Position numbers and translations under genes: made by a program. Positions 24,552-32,163 of a stretch of DNA of 64,000 nt are shown here, piece after piece; position 1 is the stretch's first letter; every line of letters starts with the position of its first letter. This stretch comes from Paradesertivirga sp966210515 (GTDB taxonomy: Bacteria; Bacteroidota; Bacteroidia; Sphingobacteriales; Sphingobacteriaceae), in contig CBIHLM010000016.1 of NCBI GenBank assembly GCA_966210515.1, positions 13,031 through 77,030 of the forward strand, in the 5' to 3' direction. Under the pieces are notes generated by a model. That model saw nothing but the letters and a program-made list of their open reading frames with translations, had not been told where the DNA came from and ran no database searches.

Positions 24552-24595
24552 TATAAATCTTTTTTTATAAAAATACTAAAATTTATTCTTTTAAC

Positions 24596-25666
24596 CTACT
24601 GCGCCGGCATTTTGGCATTCGCTATCGATACTTGCTGCGCAACTCTTTCGGCGATGTCTAAAAATGCAACCGACATAGGGTTGTTTTCGTTCAGAATTAC
24701 AGGACTTCCCGCGTCTCCGGCATCGCTAATGCTTTGCACTAATGGAATCTCACCTAAAAACGCTGTATTATACATTCCAGCCAGTTTTCTTCCGCCGCCT
24801 TCACCAAAAATATAATATTTATTGTCAGGAAGTTCTGCAGGCGTGAAATACGACATATTCTCTATGATACCCAAAATCGGAACATTAATCGAGTCCATCA
24901 AAAACATGCCAATACCTTTTTTAGCATCAGCCAGCGCTACATTTTGCGGCGTTGTAACAATAACGGCCCCAGCTACAGGATAATTTTGCGTCAAGGTAAT
25001 ATGAATGTCGCCGGTGCCGGGAGGAAGATCGACAACCAGATAATCCAGTTCGCCCCAATCTGCATCGTTAAATAGCTGCTTAACGGCATTGGATGCCATG
25101 GGACCTCTCCATGGAATGGGTTGATTCGGATCTGTGAAAAATCCGATGGACAGAAGTTTAATCCCAAACTTTTCTATCGGATCTATACGGGTTTTCCCAT
25201 CTGCAGTTTGAGTGGCATTTGGCTTTTCTGTTTCCAATCCAAACATAATTGGAATAGATGGGCCATAAATGTCCGCATCGATCAAGCCTACTTTTGCGCC
25301 ACGTTTAGCTAATCCAATAGCCAAATTTGCAGAGACCGTAGATTTTCCTACTCCACCCTTACCAGATGCCACAACAATTATATTTCTGATATTGCTGAGA
25401 GGCTGGTTCTTTTGTGTTGTTACCCGCGAAGTCATCTTCACATCAACCACTACATCCTTGCTTATGAAATGAGCAATTGCATTACGGCATGCATTTTCGA
25501 TTAATGCCTTTAATGGACATGCCGGGGTGGTTAAAACCACCGAAAAGGTGAGATTATTTCCTTCTATAATTATATCTTCAATCATGTTCAGCGTAACAAG
25601 ATCTTTTTTAAGATCCGGCTCTTCCACATGACTTAGCGCTTTTAATACTTGCTCTTTAGTTATCAT
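24596..25666 (-). CDS. mrp: Mrp/NBP35-family iron-sulfur carrier ATPase
   Basis: 356 residues. An N-terminal MIP18-like domain (about 1-85: KEQVLKALSHVEEPDLKKDLVTLNMIEDI, TTPACPLKALIENACRNAI) precedes the P-loop ATPase: VVASGKGGVGKSTVSANLA (deviant Walker A, about 97-110), LIDADIYGPSIPIMFG, LVVDLPPGTGDIHITL. The C-terminal CxxC of many ApbC proteins is not evident: the region near 270-290 reads GIIENMSYFTPAE where ENMSYFxCPxC would be expected, so the bridging cysteines seem to be replaced. The enzyme family binds and transfers Fe-S clusters. The nifU-like gene follows in the same transcript. Confidence 0.93.
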   Translation of the reverse strand: MITKEQVLKALSHVEEPDLKKDLVTLNMIEDIIIEGNNLTFSVVLTTPACPLKALIENACRNAIAHFISKDVVVDVKMTSRVTTQKNQPLSNIRNIIVVASGKGGVGKSTVSANLAIGLAKRGAKVGLIDADIYGPSIPIMFGLETEKPNATQTADGKTRIDPIEKFGIKLLSIGFFTDPNQPIPWRGPMASNAVKQLFNDADWGELDYLVVDLPPGTGDIHITLTQNYPVAGAVIVTTPQNVALADAKKGIGMFLMDSINVPILGIIENMSYFTPAELPDNKYYIFGEGGGRKLAGMYNTAFLGEIPLVQSISDAGDAGSPVILNENNPMSVAFLDIAERVAQQVSIANAKMPAQ

Positions 25667-25814
25667 CTATCAACTATAAGCCGCAAATTTATGAAACCTA
25701 TTACTATTATGCTTGTTTGCCTAATGAATTTACAGATATTTACACTCTGGAAATAAAACTCGCCATAAATCGTTTTTTTATACTATTCAATGAATTTCAA
25801 AGTCTTGTGCATAC

Positions 25815-27947
25815 ATGCGTAAACGTATTCCTTCCAAGTATATAAAAATTGCTGTTATTTCTCTCTCGGTACTCCTGGCAGTATTTTTAGTAGGGGTAGC
25901 TATCGCCTACTCGAAACGGGAAGCCATTTTGCAAGCTGTAATTACAAAAGCAGTTAATAAAGCTAAAAGAGATTATAATCTTAATTTAAAAATAAGCGAT
26001 CCACATTTTCAGGGTCTGACATCTGTAGCATTTTCAAGCGTTTCTGTCGTGCCCGAGAATAGGGACAGCCTCATTTATATCAATGATATACTAATTGGTG
26101 TCAAACTATTACCGCTTATTTCAGGCGATTTCAAAATAAGCCGCCTAAAAATTAAAAGCGGAAAAGTAAACCTAGTAAAACGCGACAGCATAAGCAATTA
26201 CGACTTCCTGTTTAAGAGAAAAAATCGCGACACCACTAAAACAACAAAGGCGGATTTGGCAGAAATAGCAAACAACCTGCTTAACCAGGTTTTGTATAAG
26301 ATCCCGGACGAGATGCAGGTTACGGACTTTGATGTTGCGATAACTCACAATGCGAACAAACTAAGGTTTTATACATCCTCTGCAACGATAAATGACGGGC
26401 AATTAAAATCGAATATTTTATTAAATGATAATGAAGCTGTCTGGCATGTGGACGGAACGGTAGAGCCAGGAAAAAAACAACTCTCATTCAAATTATATGC
26501 TGAAAACCGAAAGGTAGAACTTGCACTATTGGAAAAAGAATATGGTCTGAAACTTAACTTCGATACCGTTTATACTGAGTTAAAAAAGGCGGCGAAGCAG
26601 GGCGACAAATTTCGCATTTACGGCTCATGGGCAATTAAAAACCTTTTAATTAATCATCCTAAAATTGCAGCGAACAATATAATTGTGCCAAGCGGGGCGA
26701 TTGATGCAGACGTTGTAATCGGTGAGAATTTCGTAGCGCTGGACAGTACATCCGTTATCTATTTAAAAAATGTAAAGGCGAATCCTTATTTAAAGTATAC
26801 CAACTCTCCAAAGAAAACCTATTCTTTAAAATTGAAAACCGAGCAATTAAATGCTCAACAACTTTTTGATTCGTTTCCGGTCGGCTTATTCGAATCTCTG
26901 GACGGAATTAAAGTTGCTGGAAAACTTCAATACAATCTTGACTTTTTCCTTGATTCTAAAAACCCTGATAGTGTTCGTATACACTCTTCTTTGCAAAAAA
27001 GCGGCGACTTTAAAATCCTGAAATGGGGAAAAACCAATTTGCAAAAGATAAACAGCAGCTTTGTTTATACTCCTTATGAATACGGAAAACCCATGAGGGA
27101 TATTATTATTGGCCCACAAAATCCCGACTATGTCCCTATAAATCAAATAACACCGAGTCTTCGAAATGCGATCTTAACCGCAGAGGATCCTTCGTTTTAC
27201 TCACATAATGGTTTTGTAGCAACCGCATTTCAACGTTCTATTGCTACCAATTTCAAAGAAAAAGCGTTCAAACGAGGTGGAAGTACAATTTCAATGCAAC
27301 TGGTAAAAAATGTTTTCCTGAGCCGTCAGAAAACCATGGCCCGGAAAGTTGAGGAAATACTGCTGGTTTGGATGATTGAAAACAATCGGCTTTCATCCAA
27401 ACAACGAATGTTCGAAGTCTATTTAAACCTTATAGAATGGGGTAATAACGTATACGGTATTGGCGAAGCTGCAAGATATTATTTCGGCAAACATCCTTCT
27501 GACCTCAGCTTAGGCGAGAGTATTTTTCTTGCTAATATCGTTCCCCGTCCCAAAAAAGGTTTATACTTCTTTGAAGCTGATGGAAGTCTGAGTTATTCAT
27601 TAAGAGGATATTTCAAATTGATTGGTGGTTTAATGGCAAGACGCGGGTATACCAGCAGAGACACAAACGCCTACGGTTTCTATGGTGTTATGTTAAAAGA
27701 GAGTTTGCGTCGTAAAGTTGACCCTGTTGATTCTGTTATAGTCGACTCTCTGTACGAGGAAGATAGTGAACAAACCGGTGGTGGCTTTTTCAAAAACATT
27801 TTTAGAAGAAATCCGGATTCAACCCGCATAGAGCAAAAGGGAAATAAACTGATCTCCAGAGATACAATTATCACTCCTGCAGAACTCCGCCAGCAAAGAC
27901 GCGAACAAAGACGGAAAGAACGCGAACAAAAAAAGAACGGCGCATAA
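25815..27947 (+). CDS. AsmA-like domain fused to a peptidoglycan glycosyltransferase (GT51)
   Basis: 710 residues. A membrane anchor (about 10-32) is followed by a long extracytoplasmic beta-rich segment (about 35-430) resembling AsmA/DUF748 proteins: LNLKISDPHFQGLTSVAFSSVSV, ILIGVKLLPLISGDFKISRLKIKSGKVNLVKRD. Residues about 445-620 are a GT51 transglycosylase: EDPSFYSHNGF near 456 (catalytic Glu), RGGSTISMQLVKN near 487, RKVEEILLVWMIE and KQRMFEVYLNLIEWGNNVYGI, closest to the monofunctional MtgA type. No transpeptidase domain follows; the tail is charged (about 640-710, QQRREQRRKEREQKK). The GT polymerises lipid II on the outer face of the inner membrane. The purpose of the AsmA-like part is not known to me. 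Confidence 0.88.
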   Translation: MRKRIPSKYIKIAVISLSVLLAVFLVGVAIAYSKREAILQAVITKAVNKAKRDYNLNLKISDPHFQGLTSVAFSSVSVVPENRDSLIYINDILIGVKLLPLISGDFKISRLKIKSGKVNLVKRDSISNYDFLFKRKNRDTTKTTKADLAEIANNLLNQVLYKIPDEMQVTDFDVAITHNANKLRFYTSSATINDGQLKSNILLNDNEAVWHVDGTVEPGKKQLSFKLYAENRKVELALLEKEYGLKLNFDTVYTELKKAAKQGDKFRIYGSWAIKNLLINHPKIAANNIIVPSGAIDADVVIGENFVALDSTSVIYLKNVKANPYLKYTNSPKKTYSLKLKTEQLNAQQLFDSFPVGLFESLDGIKVAGKLQYNLDFFLDSKNPDSVRIHSSLQKSGDFKILKWGKTNLQKINSSFVYTPYEYGKPMRDIIIGPQNPDYVPINQITPSLRNAILTAEDPSFYSHNGFVATAFQRSIATNFKEKAFKRGGSTISMQLVKNVFLSRQKTMARKVEEILLVWMIENNRLSSKQRMFEVYLNLIEWGNNVYGIGEAARYYFGKHPSDLSLGESIFLANIVPRPKKGLYFFEADGSLSYSLRGYFKLIGGLMARRGYTSRDTNAYGFYGVMLKESLRRKVDPVDSVIVDSLYEEDSEQTGGGFFKNIFRRNPDSTRIEQKGNKLISRDTIITPAELRQQRREQRRKEREQKKNGA

Positions 27948-27996
27948 TTTTTTCTATCTTCGGAATCATTAATAGTGATTGCCCAAATTTTTTCAG

Positions 27997-28551
27997 ATGA
28001 AAATTGAGATAGAAGATAAAGAATTCGACCTGCTTTTGGAGTATGACCAAATAGAGAAAAGAACAAGATTTTTGGGCATTCAACTTAATGTAGATTATGA
28101 AACCCGCGTACCGGTATTTTTAGGAGTGTTAAACGGCAGCTTTATCTTCATGGCCGATTTAATGAAACAAATAAATATCTCTTCGGAAGTCAGCTTTGTT
28201 AAGGTATCCTCTTATAATGGAGCAGATACAAGTTCGGGTATAGTTAAAGAGGTTATTGGCCTGGATTTAAATTTAAAAAACCGTGACGTTATTATCGTTG
28301 AAGACATCGTCGACACCGGAATTACCTTAAGTTATCTTTTAGACAAAGTAAAAGAGCAGGAACCGGCCTCCGTTTCTGTTTGTACCCTTCTATTAAAGCC
28401 TAACTCTCTACAAAAGGAAATCGAAGAAATTGAGTATGTAGGATTTGAGATTCAAAATGAATTTGTAGTTGGCTATGGGTTAGACTATAAGGGCCTGGGA
28501 CGCAATTTAACCGACATCTATCGTGCAATATCTGCGCCCTCAGAAACCTAG
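27997..28551 (+). CDS. hpt: Hypoxanthine phosphoribosyltransferase
   Basis: 184 residues from the ATG at 27997 (a TTG at 27979 is less likely). Type I PRTase motifs: VPVFLGVLNGSFIFMADLM, SEVSFVKVSSYNGADTSSG, PRPP loop VIIVEDIVDTGITLSYLL (about 97-115) and FVVGYGLDYKGLGRNLTDIY. It salvages hypoxanthine (and often guanine) to IMP/GMP. It is followed by psd after 38 nt; no functional link between them is evident. Length and motif spacing are standard. Confidence 0.94.
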   Translation: MKIEIEDKEFDLLLEYDQIEKRTRFLGIQLNVDYETRVPVFLGVLNGSFIFMADLMKQINISSEVSFVKVSSYNGADTSSGIVKEVIGLDLNLKNRDVIIVEDIVDTGITLSYLLDKVKEQEPASVSVCTLLLKPNSLQKEIEEIEYVGFEIQNEFVVGYGLDYKGLGRNLTDIYRAISAPSET

Positions 28552-28589
28552 TTTATATTATTTTTAGCATCTTTGAAAAATTTTAAAAA

Positions 28590-29246
28590 ATGACAATCCA
28601 CAAAGAAGGATATACATCTCTTGCTCTAACTGTTCTGCTTATCTTTATAGCCAATGCCCTTGTTCACTACTACAACCCTGACTCTCAACTGATTCGCTGG
28701 CTAGTTTATATTCTATCTTTCGCATTTTTCATAATTATTTTACAATTTTTCAGAAGTCCGAGCAGGAATTGGGCTCAAAATGATAAACATATTATTTGTC
28801 CGGCTGACGGCAAAGTTGTTGTAATTGAAGAAACCGAAGAAACTGAATATTTTAAGGATAAACGTATACAGGTTTCTATTTTTATGTCGCCTATTAATGT
28901 ACATGTAAATAGAAATCCCATTTCTGGGATTGTGAAATTCGTTAAATATCACAAAGGTAAATACCTGGTAGCTTGGGACCCCAAATCATCAACAGATAAT
29001 GAACGCACTACAATTGTAATCGAAAGTAAATCTGGAGTACCTGTACTATTCAGGCAGATAGCCGGTGCACTTGCCCGCAGAATAGTATGGTACGTTAAGG
29101 AAGGTGATGAAGTTAAACAGGGGGACCAGTTCGGATTCATAAAATTTGGCTCACGGGTAGATGTATTTTTGCCGCTGGGAACTAAAATAAATGTGAAGAT
29201 AGGCGACACTGTTCAAGGCGGGATTACTGTGCTTGGAGAGTTTTAA
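28590..29246 (+). CDS. psd: Phosphatidylserine decarboxylase, short form
   Basis: 218 residues of the Psd-related type (about 220 residues). N-terminal membrane segments (about 10-28 and 35-55: LALTVLLIFIANALVHYY, WLVYILSFAFFIIILQFF) are followed by FRSPSRNW, CPADGKVVVIEE, RIQVSIFMSPINVHVNRNPISG, RQIAGALARRIVWYV and the self-cleavage site FGSRVDVFLP. There the Gly-Ser bond (about 187-188) yields the pyruvoyl Ser of the alpha subunit. It makes phosphatidylethanolamine from phosphatidylserine at the inner membrane. The pssA partner is not in the window. Confidence 0.95.
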   Translation: MTIHKEGYTSLALTVLLIFIANALVHYYNPDSQLIRWLVYILSFAFFIIILQFFRSPSRNWAQNDKHIICPADGKVVVIEETEETEYFKDKRIQVSIFMSPINVHVNRNPISGIVKFVKYHKGKYLVAWDPKSSTDNERTTIVIESKSGVPVLFRQIAGALARRIVWYVKEGDEVKQGDQFGFIKFGSRVDVFLPLGTKINVKIGDTVQGGITVLGEF

Positions 29247-29261
29247 ATCCAAAATACATAA

Positions 29262-29465
29262 ATGATGAGAAAGATTTTATTTTTAATGGCAGTTTTTACA
29301 ATTACTGTCGCCTCTGCTCAGACCAAACCCGCACAAAAGAAAGCTGATGGTAAAGAATGCTGCCAGGGTAAAAAAGCATGCACGAAAGAGGAAGAATCTA
29401 AAGCCAGCCATTGCTCTCCGGACAGTAAAGGCAAGGTGTCTGCGACAGCAAAAAAAACGCAGTAA
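29262..29465 (+). CDS. Small secreted Cys- and Lys-rich protein
   Basis: 67 residues with a signal peptide (MMRKILFLMAVFTITVASA, cleavage before QTKPAQ). The mature part of about 48 residues is dominated by Lys, Ser and Ala and has four Cys in the order ECCQGKKAC and HC. This could bind a metal or form disulfides, but no family is recognised. It starts 15 nt after psd and is followed by a strong terminator shared with rplS. Function unknown. Confidence 0.65.
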   Translation: MMRKILFLMAVFTITVASAQTKPAQKKADGKECCQGKKACTKEEESKASHCSPDSKGKVSATAKKTQ

Positions 29466-29544
29466 AAGCGTAAGCTACACAGAAGTAGTTAAACGGTTAG
29501 CCGCGGCTTAAATCAGCCAAACAATTTTTTTATAAACATCCATA

Positions 29545-29579
29545 AAAAAAGCGCTTGAAAATATTCAGGCGCTTTTTTT
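29545..29579. terminator. Bidirectional terminator between the small secreted protein and rplS
   Basis: Arms GCGCTTGAA (29551-29559) and TTCAGGCGC (29563-29571), nine pairs including one G-U, are flanked by seven A on the left and seven T on the right. This makes a symmetrical terminator between convergent genes. Confidence 0.85.
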
Positions 29580-29606
29580 AATTCGAAGACGAATGTAAAG
29601 TTTTTA

Positions 29607-29954
29607 TTAAACTCTTTTAGATTTAATACGGGCAGCCTTACCAGTTAATGCACGTAAGTAGAACAATTTCGCTCTGCGAACTTTACCGCGATTATTAACT
29701 TCAACTTTCTCAATGTTTGGAGAGTTGATTGGAAAAATACGCTCTACTCCTACACCGTTCGACATTTTACGTACAGTAAAAGTTTCATTGGCGTTAACAC
29801 CGTTACGTTGTATAACTACTCCCTGATAAATCTGAATACGCTCTTTATTTCCTTCGCGGATTTTATAGTGTACACTTACAGTATCGCCAGATTTGAATGC
29901 AGGAACTTCTTTTTTTGCAATGGCCTGCTCTTCAACAAATTTTACTAAATCCAT
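29607..29954 (-). CDS. rplS: 50S ribosomal protein L19
   Basis: 115 residues, full length for L19: VKFVEEQAIAKKEVPAFKSGDTVSVHYKIREGNKERIQIYQGVVIQRNG, ETFTVRKMSNGVGVERIFPINSPNIEKVEVNNRGKVRRAKLFYLR. L19 sits at the 30S-50S interface near bridge B6/B8. In most bacteria rplS directly follows trmD in rpsP-rimM-trmD-rplS. Here a three-gene island (30055-31456) separates it from trmD and it has its own leader with a hairpin at 29973-29995, so it is probably transcribed alone. Confidence 0.97.
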   Translation of the reverse strand: MDLVKFVEEQAIAKKEVPAFKSGDTVSVHYKIREGNKERIQIYQGVVIQRNGVNANETFTVRKMSNGVGVERIFPINSPNIEKVEVNNRGKVRRAKLFYLRALTGKAARIKSKRV

Positions 29955-29972
29955 GATTTTAAGCTCTTAATA

Positions 29973-29995
29973 CGATTTTTATTCCCTAAAAATCG
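29973..29995 (-). promoter_or_regulatory. Hairpin in the rplS leader
   Basis: Perfect 8-base arms CGATTTTT (29973-29980) and AAAAATCG (29988-29995) around ATTCCCT, with the base of the stem 18 nt before the rplS ATG. A box TAATATTG just upstream on the minus strand is one base off the -7 consensus, so this hairpin would lie near the 5' end of the mRNA. It may be an autoregulatory L19 leader. Similar leaders have been predicted in Flavobacteria, but I cannot test the match. Confidence 0.45.
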
Positions 29996-30054
29996 GACTG
30001 CAATATTAGGGATTTTATTTTAATAATGAAAGAGCAGTTTTAAAATTTTTCCAA

Positions 30055-30723
30055 TTAATGTTTTTTATTCGCCGGCATACTGAAATAAAGTTTTAATCCT
30101 TCTAGCTCAGAGCTTTCTGACCATAAATTACCGCCATTGATACTAAGAATCTCATAACATGAATTCAAGGTAGTATTTGCCTTTGTATCGGCGGTTTCAA
30201 CACTATAGTTTAAACAAATCTGACCCAATTTCTTAAAAAGTGTCGCCCCACTAGCTGTTATAGAAATCACAATCCGATTATCCTTTTTAGCAGCGCTTAT
30301 CTCAATCTCATCATCTCCATCACAACACTCTACGATTAACAATAAAAGCTTGCAAAGAATAAATCCGAATAATACCAGATCAATATTAATTCCCTTAAAA
30401 TCTATTATACTATTTCTAATATTAAGCCCTACTTTTTTAGCACATTTTATAATCTGAATAATTAGATTCATCTGAAATCTCAAATTTGATGAGTAACAGG
30501 TTTGACCCGAAAATTGATATCCTGCCCAATCGATATCGTCAGAAATTTTTGAGTTCAAATACTTCCTTAACTCAATCATCAGACTCAGATAATGTTCCGC
30601 TGCAGCCCCTTGCAGCATTCCCAAAGATTCAACCAGGCAGCTGAAGGGACCTTTTAAATCACTCGTCATTAAATTAAGTAGTTTCGAATTCGTCGACATA
30701 TCTTCGCTTTTTATTCCTCCCAT
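30055..30723 (-). CDS. Degenerate histidine-kinase-like (DHp plus ATPase-like) protein
   Basis: 222 residues, no signal peptide. The N-terminus reads NLMTSDLKGPFSCLVESLGML, laid out like a DHp H-box (SHDLRSPL) but with Ser 21 where the phospho-accepting His should be. The second half follows the HATPase order: a helix IDLVLFGFILCKLLLLIVECC in the N-box place, DEIEISAAKKDNRIVISITASG like the strand after it, and SCYEILSINGGNLWSESSELEGLKLYFSMP like the G2-box end. The ATP-binding Asn and Gly residues are mostly lost. Probably a catalytically inactive relative or phosphotransfer adaptor. Its start overlaps the end of the upstream HTH-like gene by 13 nt; a second ATG at 30699 would remove the overlap. 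Confidence 0.55.
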   Translation of the reverse strand: MGGIKSEDMSTNSKLLNLMTSDLKGPFSCLVESLGMLQGAAAEHYLSLMIELRKYLNSKISDDIDWAGYQFSGQTCYSSNLRFQMNLIIQIIKCAKKVGLNIRNSIIDFKGINIDLVLFGFILCKLLLLIVECCDGDDEIEISAAKKDNRIVISITASGATLFKKLGQICLNYSVETADTKANTTLNSCYEILSINGGNLWSESSELEGLKLYFSMPANKKH

Positions 30724-30977
30724 TCTTCCAATAATTGCTTTAGGGGTTTATATTTAAGCGTGAAGTTTTCCAGCTTGCCGGCTTCTAAACCGAACATCTT
30801 TTCTATCAATACCACCTTTTGATGAGGGATATCCTGCTCATCGTTAATTCGTATGTTTCTATAATTTGAAAACGTATTAACCGAAACATTCAGGGCTTTA
30901 GGTAGTATCTTTATCGCTTTCCGATAATCTTTCATTGGCAATTGAATTAAAAGATCGTTAATACAGTATTTAAACAT
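30711..30977 (-). CDS. HTH (Xre-like) small regulator, first gene of the island
   Basis: 88 residues. Residues about 15-65 (KDYRKAIKILPKALNVSVNTFSNYRNI, HQKVVLIEKMFGLEAGKLENF) have the spacing of an Xre-type helix-turn-helix followed by the usual last helix of such domains. I cannot name a family. It is divergent from the second HTH-like gene at 31115 across 137 nt that contain two inverted repeats. It overlaps the kinase-like gene by 13 nt, so the two are probably one operon. Probably a DNA-binding autoregulator; this is inference. Confidence 0.5.
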   Translation of the reverse strand: MFKYCINDLLIQLPMKDYRKAIKILPKALNVSVNTFSNYRNIRINDEQDIPHQKVVLIEKMFGLEAGKLENFTLKYKPLKQLLEEWEE

Positions 30978-31002
30978 AATGTCAAAAATTTGTATCTTGT
31001 AC

Positions 31003-31033
31003 CAATATTTTGCGATAAAAACATAAAATATTG
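31003..31033. repeat. Inverted repeat in the divergent promoter region, candidate operator
   Basis: CAATATTTT (31003-31011) and AAAATATTG (31025-31033) are perfect 9-base inverted arms, 22 nt centre to centre (about two helical turns). They lie between two divergent HTH-like genes. This is the spacing expected for a dimeric repressor, so self-regulation by one or both is likely. Confidence 0.5.
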
Positions 31034-31092
31034 AGACGTATCAAAGTTTTATAGGTAAATAATACTTATAAAATTATACATTAAATTTGATA

Positions 31093-31107
31093 AACAAAAT
31101 TTTTGTT
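31093..31107. repeat. 15-base palindrome just upstream of the second HTH-like gene
   Basis: AACAAAA-T-TTTTGTT, a perfect palindrome ending 7 nt before the ATG at 31115. It could be a second operator or a small hairpin over the start. AT-rich surroundings make chance more likely than for the longer repeat. Confidence 0.3.
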
Positions 31108-31114
31108 CATTTAT

Positions 31115-31456
31115 ATGAAACTTAAAGACATAGTAGACAAATCTCTTAAAGATCAGAACCGTTCCTTAAGTTGGCTTGCAGCGGAAATGAATAAAACCTT
31201 TGATGGCCTAAAGCTGAGTTTAGTTAAAGGCTCGATAAAGTACACGGATATTAGAAAAATGGCGGAAGTACTAAAGGTTCCCGCCTCAACTTTCTTTTTA
31301 GAGGAGGGTGATTTTGAAAATATGGTTTCAGAAGAAAGGGTAGAATATTCAAGTTTACGATCTGAACTTAACAGTTGCCGAGAATTGGCTACCACGTTAA
31401 AAAATCAAATACAGGATAAAGAAAGAATAATTGAACTTTTAAGCAGGAAAAGCTAA
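31115..31456 (+). CDS. HTH (Xre-like) protein with C-terminal coiled coil
   Basis: 113 residues from the ATG at 31115 (a TTG at 31103 is possible). Residues 1-60 (KLKDIVDKSLKDQNRSLSWLAAEMNKTFDGLKLSL, YTDIRKMAEVLKVPASTFF) follow the Xre-like pattern: a helix, a recognition-helix segment and a last helix ending LKVPASTFF. Residues about 75-113 (EYSSLRSELNSCRELATTLKNQIQDKERIIELLSRK) form a leucine-heptad coiled coil suitable for dimerisation. It points away from the other HTH-like gene and its stop overlaps trmD by 4 nt (CTAA). Role unknown; a transcriptional regulator is likely. Confidence 0.6.
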   Translation: MKLKDIVDKSLKDQNRSLSWLAAEMNKTFDGLKLSLVKGSIKYTDIRKMAEVLKVPASTFFLEEGDFENMVSEERVEYSSLRSELNSCRELATTLKNQIQDKERIIELLSRKS

Positions 31457-32130
31457 TCCTTTAAAAGGTCTGGCCTACGCTGTTTGGTTCTTTCCAGAGC
31501 CTGCTCATCACGCCAGGCATCAATCTTAGCAGGATTTCCACTTAATAGGATATCAGGCACTTTGTGACCTTTCCAATCAGCCGGACGAGTATAAATGGGT
31601 GCATCTAACAGCTCCCCCTGAAAAGAGTCTGATAACGCAGATGTCTCATCAGATAACACACCGGGGATTAGCCTTACAACAGCATCCACCAAAACTGCAG
31701 CAGGCAATTCGCCGCCCGACAGAACATAATCTCCAATAGAAATTTCACGCGTAACGAAAATGTCGCGGATCCGCTGATCAATTCCTTTATAATGCCCGGC
31801 AAGGATTATTATATTCTTTTTTGAGGAAAGGTGATTGGCAATACTCTGGCTTAAAACATCCCCATCCGGACTCATAAATATTACTTCATCGTAATCTCTC
31901 TCAGACTTCAATTTTTCGATACAAGCTGCAAACGGTTCTATAGACATCACCATCCCACTTCCACCACCGTAGGGATAATCATCAACATTCTTATGCTTAT
32001 TGGTAGAATAATCGCGAAGATTATGTACCACTATTTCCACAAGTCCTTTGTTTTGTGCACGTTGTAAAATTGAATGAGCAAAAGGACTTTCAAGTAAAGC
32101 GGGGAGGACGGTGATTATATCAAAACGCAT
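31453..32130 (-). CDS. trmD: tRNA (guanine37-N1)-methyltransferase
   Basis: 225 residues, standard length. SPOUT-type motifs: MRFDIITVLPALLESPFAHSILQRA, LRDYSTNKHKNVDDYPYGGGSGMVMSIEPF, IILAGHYKGIDQRIRD and the deep knot ISIGDYVLSGGELPAAVLVDAVVRLIPGVL. It methylates G37 next to the anticodon with SAM, preventing +1 frameshifts. It lies downstream of rimM (33-nt gap) on the minus strand. The end overlaps the stop of the convergent coiled-coil HTH gene by 4 nt, so the island begins exactly where rplS would be expected. Confidence 0.97.
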   Translation of the reverse strand: MRFDIITVLPALLESPFAHSILQRAQNKGLVEIVVHNLRDYSTNKHKNVDDYPYGGGSGMVMSIEPFAACIEKLKSERDYDEVIFMSPDGDVLSQSIANHLSSKKNIIILAGHYKGIDQRIRDIFVTREISIGDYVLSGGELPAAVLVDAVVRLIPGVLSDETSALSDSFQGELLDAPIYTRPADWKGHKVPDILLSGNPAKIDAWRDEQALERTKQRRPDLLKD

Positions 32131-32163
32131 TTTACAAAGATAAAGATAGCAGCCGGAACAAGC

